Positions 1-6,538 of a DNA stretch of 6,594 nucleotides are shown piece after piece. Origin of the DNA: Bacteroidia bacterium (GTDB lineage: Bacteria > Bacteroidota > Bacteroidia > AKYH767-A > OLB10). The stretch is from assembly GCA_025450095.1 (NCBI GenBank), contig JANWID010000272.1, forward strand, positions 1 through 6,594, given 5' to 3'. The notes under the pieces are model-generated. The model was not told where the DNA came from, ran no database searches, and was given only the letters and a program-made list of their open reading frames with translations. A program made the position numbers and the translations under genes. Positions within the stretch are counted from its first letter, which is position 1; the number at the start of each line of letters is the position of its first letter.

Positions 1-18
1 ATTCCCGGTCATAGCCCC

Positions 19-1248
19 ATGAAAAAAATCTTACTGGCCCTGATAGCATTACCAATTGCGGTAATAGCACAAACTCCCGAAATCACTTCATGGATCATCA
101 ATCCCGGCGGACAAACCGGCTATAACGGGATTCCATCCAATGTTCAGCAGGTTCAGTATAGTAACAACAATGTTTACATTACGGCTACATGCATTCCCGA
201 TTATACCATTGGTCCATGGACGAATAATCCAAACTTACCGGTTAACCAGAATTTTCTTTACAAGATCACACGCAACCCGGTGCAGAATACTGGCACCGCA
301 GTTGAAACACCGATGGGACATACCGGTGTTTGGTCGAACGGCGTTTCAGTTTTTAATGCAAAGGACGGAATGACTTATAACAACCAGGGCATCTGGTATC
401 GTAACGCATATATTTTTGAAGGCATAAGCTTTGACAATTGTCTCGGGCATCCTGCTCCCAATGGCGAATATCACAATCATGTGAATCCAACGTGCCTGTA
501 TGACGATACCGACAATACGATTCATGCACCGATTATCGGATATGCTTTCGATGGTTCTCCCATATACGGAGCGTATGGTTACGATAACCCGAACGGGACC
601 GGAATTTTCAGGAAGATGCAATCCGGTTACCATCTTCGCAATATTACCGCGCGGACAACATTGCCTGATGGTACTGTTTTAAATCCGAACCAGTACGGTC
701 CCGTGATCGGAACACAATATCCGCTCGGATCTTTTTTGGAAGATTATGAATACCTATCCGGTTCGGGAGATCTCGATGAGCACAACGGTCGTTTTTGTGT
801 TACTCCCGATTATCCAAACGGCATATACGCCTACTTCGTTACCATCGATGTTAATGAAGATCCAGTTTATCCGTATGTGTTGGGTCCAACATATTATGGT
901 GTTGTACAGTCAGGCAACACCGGTCCGAATTCGGGTCACAATATTATTTCAGAGCCGGTAGTCAATTATGTTCCCGGCAACACACCTGTTGCTGAAATTC
1001 AGCATGTAATACCGATGCAACTTTTTGACAATAATGGATCGGGTACATTTTCTTTCTCAGTTGGAGAAATTGTAGGAGAAGTAGTCACTGCTGAAGTGCA
1101 CGATATTGGCGGAAAGATTGTTTCCCGATTTGAGAAAATTTTACCACATCAACAATACAGTCTTGAAAGCTATCATTTGCCACACGGAATATATTTCCTT
1201 GAAGTGATAGATGGTGTCAGTGTGACAACTGCCCGCATTATCCTATAA
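19..1248 (+). CDS. Secreted YHYH-domain protein with T9SS type A sorting domain
   Basis: This is a 409-residue exported protein. Residues 1-18 form a signal peptide (two lysines, a hydrophobic core, then a cleavage-like VIAQ). The central part, about residues 95-290, matches the YHYH family (Pfam YHYH): it has the histidine motif as YHNH at 151-154, GYAFDGSPIYG at 174-184, and the conserved block DLDEHNGRFCVTPDYPNG starting at 251. The YHYH domain has no firmly established reaction; its clustered histidines and acidic residues suggest metal binding, which is inference. About residues 330-409 form a T9SS C-terminal sorting domain (GGKIVSRFE, then LPHGIYFLEV, ending TTARIIL). The family role of that domain is export across the outer membrane followed by surface attachment or release. 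The ATG at 19 is supported by the signal peptide. Only 18 bases precede it, so its promoter and upstream neighbour cannot be seen. Family assignment is firm; function is not. Confidence 0.92.
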   Translation: MKKILLALIALPIAVIAQTPEITSWIINPGGQTGYNGIPSNVQQVQYSNNNVYITATCIPDYTIGPWTNNPNLPVNQNFLYKITRNPVQNTGTAVETPMGHTGVWSNGVSVFNAKDGMTYNNQGIWYRNAYIFEGISFDNCLGHPAPNGEYHNHVNPTCLYDDTDNTIHAPIIGYAFDGSPIYGAYGYDNPNGTGIFRKMQSGYHLRNITARTTLPDGTVLNPNQYGPVIGTQYPLGSFLEDYEYLSGSGDLDEHNGRFCVTPDYPNGIYAYFVTIDVNEDPVYPYVLGPTYYGVVQSGNTGPNSGHNIISEPVVNYVPGNTPVAEIQHVIPMQLFDNNGSGTFSFSVGEIVGEVVTAEVHDIGGKIVSRFEKILPHQQYSLESYHLPHGIYFLEVIDGVSVTTARIIL

Positions 1249-1257
1249 ATTCACCTG

Positions 1258-1265
1258 TATCTTTG
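1258..1265 (+). promoter_or_regulatory. Bacteroidota-type -7 promoter element
   Basis: TATCTTTG is a perfect match to the Bacteroidota housekeeping -7 consensus TAnnTTTG. It lies 41 nt before the ATG of the zinc peptidase gene and just after the stop codon of the YHYH gene. I see no clear TTTG-type -33 box at the expected distance upstream. If used, it would start transcription near 1272 and give a short A-rich leader, making the peptidase a separate transcription unit from the YHYH gene. Confidence 0.5.
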
Positions 1266-1306
1266 CAGGGCATTAAGTTTGTTCATAGCCTAAAAAACAT
1301 TTAACA

Positions 1307-2146
1307 ATGAAATGGCGTGGAAGAATAGGTAGCGGCAATGTGGAAGACCGCAGGGGAATGGGCCGTGTTGGTGCAGGATTTGGCATCGGAACAGTGATCA
1401 TTATCATCATCGCTTTACTTACCGGCACCGATCCATCACAACTGCTTCAACAAATTGATGTCAATACTCCACAACAAACCACTTCAGGAGTTACCGGTGA
1501 AAGTGATGAAGCGTCCCAATTTGTATCGGTAGTTCTGAAAGAAACTGAAGTCGTTTGGGATGAAGTCTTCCGCAACCAGTTGAATGCGCAGTACCAGCAA
1601 CCGAAACTTGTTTTGTTTACCAGTGAAGTACAATCTGCATGTGGATTCGCATCAGCCGCCAGCGGACCTTTTTATTGCCCTTCGGATTCGAAAGCATATA
1701 TCGATTTGAGTTTTTATACCGAATTAAAAGAGCGATTCAATGCGCCGGGTGATTTCGCGATGGCATATGTGATCGCGCACGAGATCGGGCATCATGTGCA
1801 GAACCAGCTGGGAATTTCCGACAAGGTTCATGCATTACAAGGGAGAGCGAGCGAAGCAGAATACAATCGCGCATCAGTAGCATTGGAATTACAAGCCGAT
1901 TTTTTAGCAGGCGTCTGGGCATATCATGCGCAATCGATGAACAAAATTCTGGATGAAGGTGATATTGAAGAAGCACTTGCAGCCGCCAACGCCATTGGTG
2001 ACGATCGTCTGCAAATGCAGTCGCAGGGTTATGTCGTTCCCGAATCATTTACACACGGCACCAGCGAGCAGCGAATGTTTTGGTTTAAGAAGGGATTTGC
2101 GAGTGGAAAAGTTTCAGATGGAAATACTTTTGATCAGAATCCCTGA
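1307..2146 (+). CDS. Membrane-anchored neutral zinc metallopeptidase (YpfJ / Zn_peptidase family)
   Basis: This is a 279-residue protein of the family known as YpfJ or 'neutral zinc metallopeptidase' (Pfam Zn_peptidase). The N-terminus MKWRGRIGSGNVEDRRG is the typical family opening. One membrane segment follows at about residues 21-39 (VGAGFGIGTVIIIIIALL), so the catalytic domain probably faces the periplasm. The zinc site is AHEIGHH: His158, Glu159 and His162, with Glu194 or Asp198 in ELQADFLAG as the likely third ligand. Cys112 and Cys124 (ACGF, FYCP) sit where a disulfide would suit a periplasmic domain. The C-terminal HGTSEQRMFWFKKGF is also family-typical. Length is full and all key residues are present. 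Substrates of this family are not known to me. The ATG at 1307 is preceded by an A-rich stretch and gives the conserved N-terminus. No strong terminator follows; only T-rich sequence is seen after the stop. Confidence 0.93.
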   Translation: MKWRGRIGSGNVEDRRGMGRVGAGFGIGTVIIIIIALLTGTDPSQLLQQIDVNTPQQTTSGVTGESDEASQFVSVVLKETEVVWDEVFRNQLNAQYQQPKLVLFTSEVQSACGFASAASGPFYCPSDSKAYIDLSFYTELKERFNAPGDFAMAYVIAHEIGHHVQNQLGISDKVHALQGRASEAEYNRASVALELQADFLAGVWAYHAQSMNKILDEGDIEEALAAANAIGDDRLQMQSQGYVVPESFTHGTSEQRMFWFKKGFASGKVSDGNTFDQNP

Positions 2147-2175
2147 GTTTTTTATAATTTGTTACTGAAAAATAA

Positions 2176-2250
2176 TTGAAAGCGTATTTATTCGGATTAT
2201 TCCTGATAATAATTTTATCGGCGCAAATACCTCTTACAACTCCGGTATGA
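2176..2250 (+). pseudogene. Possible leftover signal-peptide start of a lost exported protein, or micro-ORF
   Basis: Reading from TTG at 2176, the frame gives (M)KAYLFGLFLIIILSAQ, then IPLTTPV and a TGA at 2248. A lysine followed by a 12-residue hydrophobic core and SAQ is what a Bacteroidota signal peptide looks like, and it resembles the VIAQ end of the first gene in the window. An in-frame TAA at 2173 means TTG is the only usable start. Past the TGA the frame runs only 16 more codons to TAA. It may be the remnant of a secreted-protein gene, a tiny membrane peptide, or chance in AT-rich DNA; such sequence readily yields hydrophobic codons. Confidence 0.22.
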
Positions 2251-2269
2251 AATTTTGTTGAATTTGCAC

Positions 2270-2283
2270 GGGGTAAATACCCC
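2270..2283. repeat. GGGGTA/TACCCC inverted repeat, possible operator
   Basis: GGGGTAAATACCCC is an almost fully symmetric 14-bp sequence with six-base arms around AA. The centre is too short for a good RNA hairpin unless the inner base pair opens to give GGGGT-AAAT-ACCCC. A related imperfect pairing overlaps it: TACCCCC at 2278-2284 can pair with GGAGGTA at 2292-2298 with one mismatch. Its position about 50 bp upstream of the -7 element at 2331 suits a binding site for a dimeric regulator, possibly the LuxR-type protein encoded downstream. This is inference. Confidence 0.3.
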
Positions 2284-2330
2284 CCTTGTCAGGAGGTATA
2301 ATACACGGTACAATTAATCTGTTTCATGCT

Positions 2331-2338
2331 TATATTTG
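2331..2338 (+). promoter_or_regulatory. Bacteroidota-type -7 promoter element
   Basis: TATATTTG matches the TAnnTTTG consensus at all fixed positions. No convincing -33 TTTG box lies 19-23 bp upstream, so it may need an activator or may be a chance match. If used, transcription would start near 2345, about 300 nt before the LuxR-type start codon, and the transcript would contain all four stem-loops at 2425-2568. Confidence 0.4.
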
Positions 2339-2424
2339 TGAAAGTCCCCATTTACTTTTACACAATACCTAATCATCATTAATTCAATTAAACCCTAAGT
2401 ACAGTACCTGTAACCAGAAACAAA

Positions 2425-2568
2425 GGCTGAACTCCCCCCGGTTCAGTTCTGATCCCGGCGATTACGCCCATTAAAGTGCAGAGATCACATTGTTACGAAG
2501 CGAAGCGCTTCTGAAGTTTAACCTTGCTGTCATTTCGCAGGCAGCCGGACTTTTATTCCGTGCCTGTG
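2425..2568 (+). ncRNA. Candidate structured RNA or leader: four stem-loops in 144 nt
   Basis: Four hairpins follow one another. Hairpin 1 is 2425-2448: 8 pairs including two G-U, with an 8-nt C-rich loop. Hairpin 2 is 2457-2468: GGCG-ATTA-CGCC. Hairpin 3 is 2497-2511: GAAGCG-AAG-CGCTTC, six perfect pairs. Hairpin 4 is 2536-2568: CGCAGGCA with TGCCTGTG (eight pairs, one G-U), a 2-nt bulge GC, then CGGA with TCCG around a 7-nt loop. None is followed by a T tract, so none looks like an intrinsic terminator. They lie between a -7 element and the LuxR-type start codon. I do not recognise a known RNA family. The pairings are seen in the sequence; that they form or matter is inference. Confidence 0.3.
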
Positions 2569-2647
2569 CGGGATTCGAAAGATTACCTGCAAATGAACCT
2601 GTTTCTGATCTATAATTTTATATGCTGCCATTTAATACCTGTGGTGT

Positions 2648-3118
2648 ATGCCATTTCAGTATTTTATTCAAATATTCAATAATGAAGGTCAGCTGATCGA
2701 AGAGTTCAAACCTCGTGAGGAAGAAGACCAGCCCGCTTCCAATACCAATCCGTGTACAGATGTACTCCTGGACGTTTTGAACATCACCAACCTGCACGCC
2801 CTGAGAGTCGAATTTACTATTAAGATAGTTCCCGATTCTCCATACGATGAGCAGATCATTTCTGATAAGATCCAAAAGATAAAATCCAAAGCAAGTCCGT
2901 TTGATACATATTATCTGACAAGACGGGAAAGAGAAGTGTTGCTTCATATTCTCAATGGACTAACCACAAAAGCTATTGCGGACCGGTTATTTATAAGTTT
3001 TGAAACTGCCAGAACTCATCGTAAAAATATTTTATCGAAAACCGGAGTCAATAATACATCCAGTCTGAATAAACTTTTTAATCCTTTTATCAAATCAACA
3101 ATTTCATCCAATCATTGA
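2648..3118 (+). CDS. Small LuxR-type helix-turn-helix transcription regulator
   Basis: This is a 156-residue protein with a clear LuxR/GerE DNA-binding domain at about residues 89-145. The core LTRREREVLLHILNGLTTK starts at residue 90 and is followed by AIADRLFISFETARTHRKNI, the recognition helix region, and then SKTGVNNTSSL. Residues 1-88 are too short for, and do not look like, a response-regulator receiver domain: no phosphorylatable Asp setting is evident. They contain a predicted strand-rich start (FQYFIQIF), an acidic linker (KPREEED) and a second strand region (LRVEFTIKIV). What this part senses is unknown. The ATG at 2648 is chosen because an in-frame TAA at 2633 leaves only a CTG between. 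It has no Shine-Dalgarno sequence. An intrinsic terminator follows closely, so it may be a single-gene unit controlling itself or the peptidase operon downstream; that target is inferred from position only. Confidence 0.88.
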   Translation: MPFQYFIQIFNNEGQLIEEFKPREEEDQPASNTNPCTDVLLDVLNITNLHALRVEFTIKIVPDSPYDEQIISDKIQKIKSKASPFDTYYLTRREREVLLHILNGLTTKAIADRLFISFETARTHRKNILSKTGVNNTSSLNKLFNPFIKSTISSNH

Positions 3119-3151
3119 ATCCGTGATTTTGTTTTTTTGTTGATTCTATCA

Positions 3152-3182
3152 AAATCCCCCTTTTGGGGGATTTCGCTTTTTT
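3152..3182 (+). terminator. Intrinsic terminator after the LuxR-type gene
   Basis: AAATCCCCC at 3152-3160 pairs perfectly with GGGGGATTT at 3165-3173 around a TTTT loop, and a CG-C spacer is followed by a run of T up to 3182. The stem of nine pairs plus T tract is a standard Rho-independent terminator, 34 nt after the LuxR-type stop codon. It divides that gene from the peptidase operon and makes a TTG start at 3163, inside the stem-loop, unlikely. Confidence 0.88.
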
Positions 3183-3219
3183 CAAAACATTCTTTATTTA
3201 CAGGATCTATTTTCAGAAA

Positions 3220-4527
3220 GTGAAAGAGCACTTTATTGTAAAAGTTAAAGAAGATTTTAAATTGCCGGTACAGGATGGAATTCCTTACTGGAAAAATTTT
3301 GTTTTAGACAAATCGATCGCAGTTGAACATTTTTTTCCTGATTTTGATAATATCCTTAAAGAAAATTCACTGAAATTCTGGCTCACACGTGAATATGATT
3401 CCTCATCACCGGATAAATGGAGTTCACAGGAAAAAATAACTGGTCTTGACCGGATCTATCGTGTCATATTACAACAGGATTATACTTACCCGGAAAATCT
3501 TGTCAATAAAATACAGTTACTAAAACCTGTTGAAGATATAAGAGGTATTGAAATTGGGGAAGCCGTTATACCTCAACCGGTATTAAGCACACAAACATCT
3601 TTCGGACAAATAAGTGCAAACGAACTTATTCATTTGAATTTCGCAAAAGCTTTTTCAAAAGGAAGTCCGGAAATTAAAATTGCTGTGCTCGATACGGGTG
3701 TTAATCTCGATCACCGCGAATTAAAAGGTAAAATTTTAAAACGTGCGGATTTTGTTAACCTCGAAGGATTAAATACCGCACAATTCATCGGCGATTTTAA
3801 AGAGTACGATGATATTCCCGAAGACGAAGTTGGTCACGGTACGCATGTGTCAGGGATTATCGCGGCATCCGGAATTAAAATGGATGAAGGTGTTTGTCCA
3901 CAGTGTTCGCTGATGGCAGTGAGAGTACTTGCCAGCATGAAATCAGGAAATAAAGTTGTTGGCGCCGGCATCATCGATAACATCAATGCGGGTATCAAAT
4001 GGGCAGTTGACCAGGGCGCTGACATTATTAATATGAGTCTTGGAATCAAACACAGCGGCGGTGGTCTTCCTCACCAGGAAGTTATAAAATATGCACTGAG
4101 TAAAAATGTAACCATTGTAGCTGCCAGCGGCAATGATGGCACGGAGGAAAAATATTATCCCGGCGCACTTCCGGGAGTAATAGCAGTCGGCGCAGTAGAT
4201 ACAGAAGGTGCAGTGACCAATTTTACATCATTCGGAGCTAATATCACAGTAATCGCACCCGGCCTGAATATTTACAGCTCCTATACAAACAATGAATACG
4301 CATATGCATCAGGCACTTCGCAGGCTTCTCCTTTTGTATGCGGTGCAATTGGTTTGATGAAATCATTCGCTCTTCAGAAAGGAAAAAAACTCACGAATGA
4401 TGAAGTGCTGCATATACTCCGAAACACATCCGATAAAATAGATAACCGGTTACGAAATCCGAAAGCTGGTTATGGACTTATAAATCTTGCTGATGCATTT
4501 AAATTATTGAATTACCAGTTAAACTAA
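3220..4527 (+). CDS. Subtilisin-like (S8) serine peptidase without a signal peptide
   Basis: The preferred start is GTG at 3220, giving 435 residues. The frame is open back to TTG at 3163, but those codons lie in the terminator and add no signal peptide. The subtilase catalytic set is complete (numbered from GTG): Asp158 in AVLDTGV, His206 in VGHGTHVSG, oxyanion Asn305 in AASGNDG, and Ser367 in SGTSQASP. Residues 1-135 form an N-terminal region. Its second half (YRVILQQD, then LVNKIQLLKPVEDIRGIEI, about 80-112) could be an I9-type inhibitory prodomain; this is inference. Cys226 and Cys229 (CPQC) are an uncommon insert before a core strand. There is no signal peptide, membrane segment or sorting tail, so the enzyme is probably cytoplasmic. 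It lies 15 nt upstream of the 658-residue gene, and co-transcription is likely. A maturation or effector protease acting on an operon partner is plausible but unproven. Confidence 0.9.
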   Translation: MKEHFIVKVKEDFKLPVQDGIPYWKNFVLDKSIAVEHFFPDFDNILKENSLKFWLTREYDSSSPDKWSSQEKITGLDRIYRVILQQDYTYPENLVNKIQLLKPVEDIRGIEIGEAVIPQPVLSTQTSFGQISANELIHLNFAKAFSKGSPEIKIAVLDTGVNLDHRELKGKILKRADFVNLEGLNTAQFIGDFKEYDDIPEDEVGHGTHVSGIIAASGIKMDEGVCPQCSLMAVRVLASMKSGNKVVGAGIIDNINAGIKWAVDQGADIINMSLGIKHSGGGLPHQEVIKYALSKNVTIVAASGNDGTEEKYYPGALPGVIAVGAVDTEGAVTNFTSFGANITVIAPGLNIYSSYTNNEYAYASGTSQASPFVCGAIGLMKSFALQKGKKLTNDEVLHILRNTSDKIDNRLRNPKAGYGLINLADAFKLLNYQLN

Positions 4528-4542
4528 ATCAAAACTAAAAAT

Positions 4543-6519
4543 ATGAGTTATTCATTCAACTCCGCACCTACCGTTTCGCTTGGAAACAGGCGTACTATCC
4601 AATCAATGCCAGCGGCAAATTCCGATGTCCTTGAAATACTGCTTCAGCTTGATGCATTGTTTTCAAAGAAAATCTTCGCTCAAAAGAACAAAATAAATTT
4701 GAGTCTGAAGAAGGCAAGCAACGGAAATTCCAATGACCCGTCAATGGGCAATAAGCCGTTAAAATATCCGGAAAGTATTAAGCCTTTAATTGAACTGCTT
4801 CATGCCAAATTAGCTCCGCGGAAAGTCGAGCCTGAATCATGGGAAAGCAGTAGTATCCTGGATAAAATATCCAAAGAAAACATCAAGGGAGAATCCATTA
4901 TCGAAATGTTATTCCAGGATACGAAGGGATCTCAACTTTACTTTAATTATTTACAACAGTCAAAACAGTATTGGCATAATCTGCCCTATAACAAGAAGCT
5001 GATTTTCCGGACTGATAATAATAAATTCATTTATCCCGGAATCGTTGCGTACCTGGTTTCCTATGCATATTATCTGAAAGGTTACGAAAATCTGAACGGA
5101 CTGAATAATTTTGTTAATGAGCTCGATGAAGGATTTAAGGCTATATATGATTATGTATTGATCAGCGCTACCCGTAAAATGGTTGATGCGGGGAATATTG
5201 ATTTTGATGAAGTCAATGATGATGATCATCGGTTCTTTATGTTGCTTTCAGCGAATGACATTTCGCTTCAGTCATCGGGATTCAAATCACAGGTTCTAGG
5301 AATAGTTAACAATTATCTTTCAAACGACCAGTACAATTTACTTATCGACAAATGGAATAGCAAAAAGCCTCATACAATAATTGATGATACGCTAAATCCA
5401 GGCTTATATAACAAGGTTATTTCGCTTCTGAAAAGTTATAATGCAAATAACTTTTCCATTGTAGACGATGACAGTATATTAACACTCATGCCATCGATCA
5501 TCATGCAGGCCATGGGACAAATGAATTCAAATGGCTTTGAGGCGCCATCGTATTCGAATATTATCAGTACCGCAGATGATTTCAATGTAGATTTTATAGT
5601 AGATGATCAGTCTGTAACCGAAATCAACATTCTGAATGTGAAATGTGCTTCTCAGTTATATTATGCGATGATTATAGGTGATGAGCTTGAAGTATTTAAT
5701 GCAGTGAACTATCTCACCACGAACTATCTCGTACGTGGCGGCATGGAGATCAAAGACCGGAGACTTCGTGAGAACCTTCAGATGTACGTATTCAGTAATA
5801 AATTCAGGGATGCCTCAGGAAGAGAAATGGATAAAACACGTCCGGCTGAAAGACAAATGTTCTACCGCCAGGTGTTTAATTTCGGAACCGCCCCGGTAAC
5901 TGATTCACTGATGATCAATGCTGATTTTACACGGTTGTGGAAAGTCCTTATTGTGGAAGCAGCTAAATACCTGGAAAGAATACAGGATAGCCCGAATTCG
6001 TTGAGTTTTGTTTCGAAACAGAATGTTATGCAGACTGTGGAAGACCTGCAATACAATCTCTCGACTCATTGTACCGGTATGGTGAATGTAATTACTCCAA
6101 TCATTTACCAGGAACTCAATTTCGTGATCCGCGAAATCCTGAATCACGAAGAAATCAGGAAACAAGTTGTTCCTGCCGGTGGATCATGGTGGCGTGTTGT
6201 TGAAGCATTGTATGCGTCCATGCGTTCGAGAAGAACCAAAACTACCGCAATCAATAATAAAGCAAAGACCGGTTACGAAATTCTCAAGAAAATTGCTGAG
6301 TTTACTCCTTCGACATTTGAAGATGAGGATGTTTTCATGGAATTTATTTCGAGTGTCGACAACTTCATTACTACGCAGAGCATTCTGCAGGAATCTATGA
6401 TTGATCAGTTAAAAAAACCTGACAGTTCGTTGCCAGGACCTGATGATGAGTATGAGCCAGCGTCACTGAATGGAAAAGCTGCTCCGGTTGCAGCAGGTGC
6501 AGATGAATGGGATTTTTAA
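4543..6519 (+). CDS. Unrecognised 658-residue soluble protein in the S8 peptidase operon
   Basis: I do not recognise a family for this protein. It has no signal peptide, membrane segment or nucleotide-binding P-loop. The first 25 residues are polar and look flexible (SFNSAPTVSLGNRRT), followed by a helix at about 28-50 and a lysine/asparagine/serine-rich linker at 50-72. Most of 75-625 looks helical, with acidic patches such as FDEVNDDDHR near 221 and a centre with short strands (DFNVDFIVDDQSVTEINILNV, about 346-366). A conserved-looking basic segment lies near 551-573 (RVVEALYASMRSRRTKTT). The tail 625-658 is low-complexity, rich in Pro, Asp, Glu and Ala, and ends ADEWDF. The ATG at 4543 follows an A-rich gap of 15 nt after the peptidase stop. 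It could be a scaffold, a structural subunit or a substrate of the peptidase; I cannot decide. Coding status is strongly supported by its length and operon position. Confidence 0.85.
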   Translation: MSYSFNSAPTVSLGNRRTIQSMPAANSDVLEILLQLDALFSKKIFAQKNKINLSLKKASNGNSNDPSMGNKPLKYPESIKPLIELLHAKLAPRKVEPESWESSSILDKISKENIKGESIIEMLFQDTKGSQLYFNYLQQSKQYWHNLPYNKKLIFRTDNNKFIYPGIVAYLVSYAYYLKGYENLNGLNNFVNELDEGFKAIYDYVLISATRKMVDAGNIDFDEVNDDDHRFFMLLSANDISLQSSGFKSQVLGIVNNYLSNDQYNLLIDKWNSKKPHTIIDDTLNPGLYNKVISLLKSYNANNFSIVDDDSILTLMPSIIMQAMGQMNSNGFEAPSYSNIISTADDFNVDFIVDDQSVTEINILNVKCASQLYYAMIIGDELEVFNAVNYLTTNYLVRGGMEIKDRRLRENLQMYVFSNKFRDASGREMDKTRPAERQMFYRQVFNFGTAPVTDSLMINADFTRLWKVLIVEAAKYLERIQDSPNSLSFVSKQNVMQTVEDLQYNLSTHCTGMVNVITPIIYQELNFVIREILNHEEIRKQVVPAGGSWWRVVEALYASMRSRRTKTTAINNKAKTGYEILKKIAEFTPSTFEDEDVFMEFISSVDNFITTQSILQESMIDQLKKPDSSLPGPDDEYEPASLNGKAAPVAAGADEWDF

Positions 6520-6538
6520 CAACTATTAAACAAAAAAT

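Larger units (their letters stand above)
2147..2647. other. Long non-coding gap with promoter-like and hairpin elements
   Basis: About 500 nt separate the zinc peptidase from the LuxR-type gene. I see no convincing protein gene on either strand. The first part is AT-rich and holds a 24-codon signal-peptide-like frame (2176-2250). The middle holds a GGGGT/ACCCC inverted repeat (2270-2283) and a perfect -7 element (2331-2338). The last part, 2420-2575, is richer in G and C than its surroundings and contains four stem-loops. The layout fits a long structured leader of the LuxR-type gene, a separate small RNA, or the scar of a decayed gene. The sequence alone does not choose among these. Confidence 0.6.

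Noticed and set aside
346..633. Reverse-strand open frame of 95 codons inside the YHYH gene
   Set aside because: It lies fully within a well-supported gene, has no family features and is best explained as a shadow of the forward coding frame.
2196..2217. ATTAT-TCCTG-ATAAT hairpin with T-rich tail as terminator of the zinc peptidase gene
   Set aside because: Only five A-T pairs in AT-rich DNA; too weak to call a terminator.
2297..2302. TATAAT as a sigma-70-type -10 box
   Set aside because: No matching -35 box at a proper distance, and Bacteroidota use a different consensus.
2569..2590. tRNA T-arm-like sequence around ATTCGAAA
   Set aside because: The flanks do not pair as a T-stem and no acceptor, D or anticodon arms are present nearby.
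2618..2947. Reverse-strand open frame of 109 codons overlapping the LuxR-type gene
   Set aside because: It covers the N-terminal half of a clear forward gene and its translation has no recognisable domain or start context.
3163..3219. TTG start for the subtilase, adding 19 residues
   Set aside because: The codon lies in the intrinsic terminator, the extra residues are not a signal peptide, and GTG at 3220 gives a more natural start.
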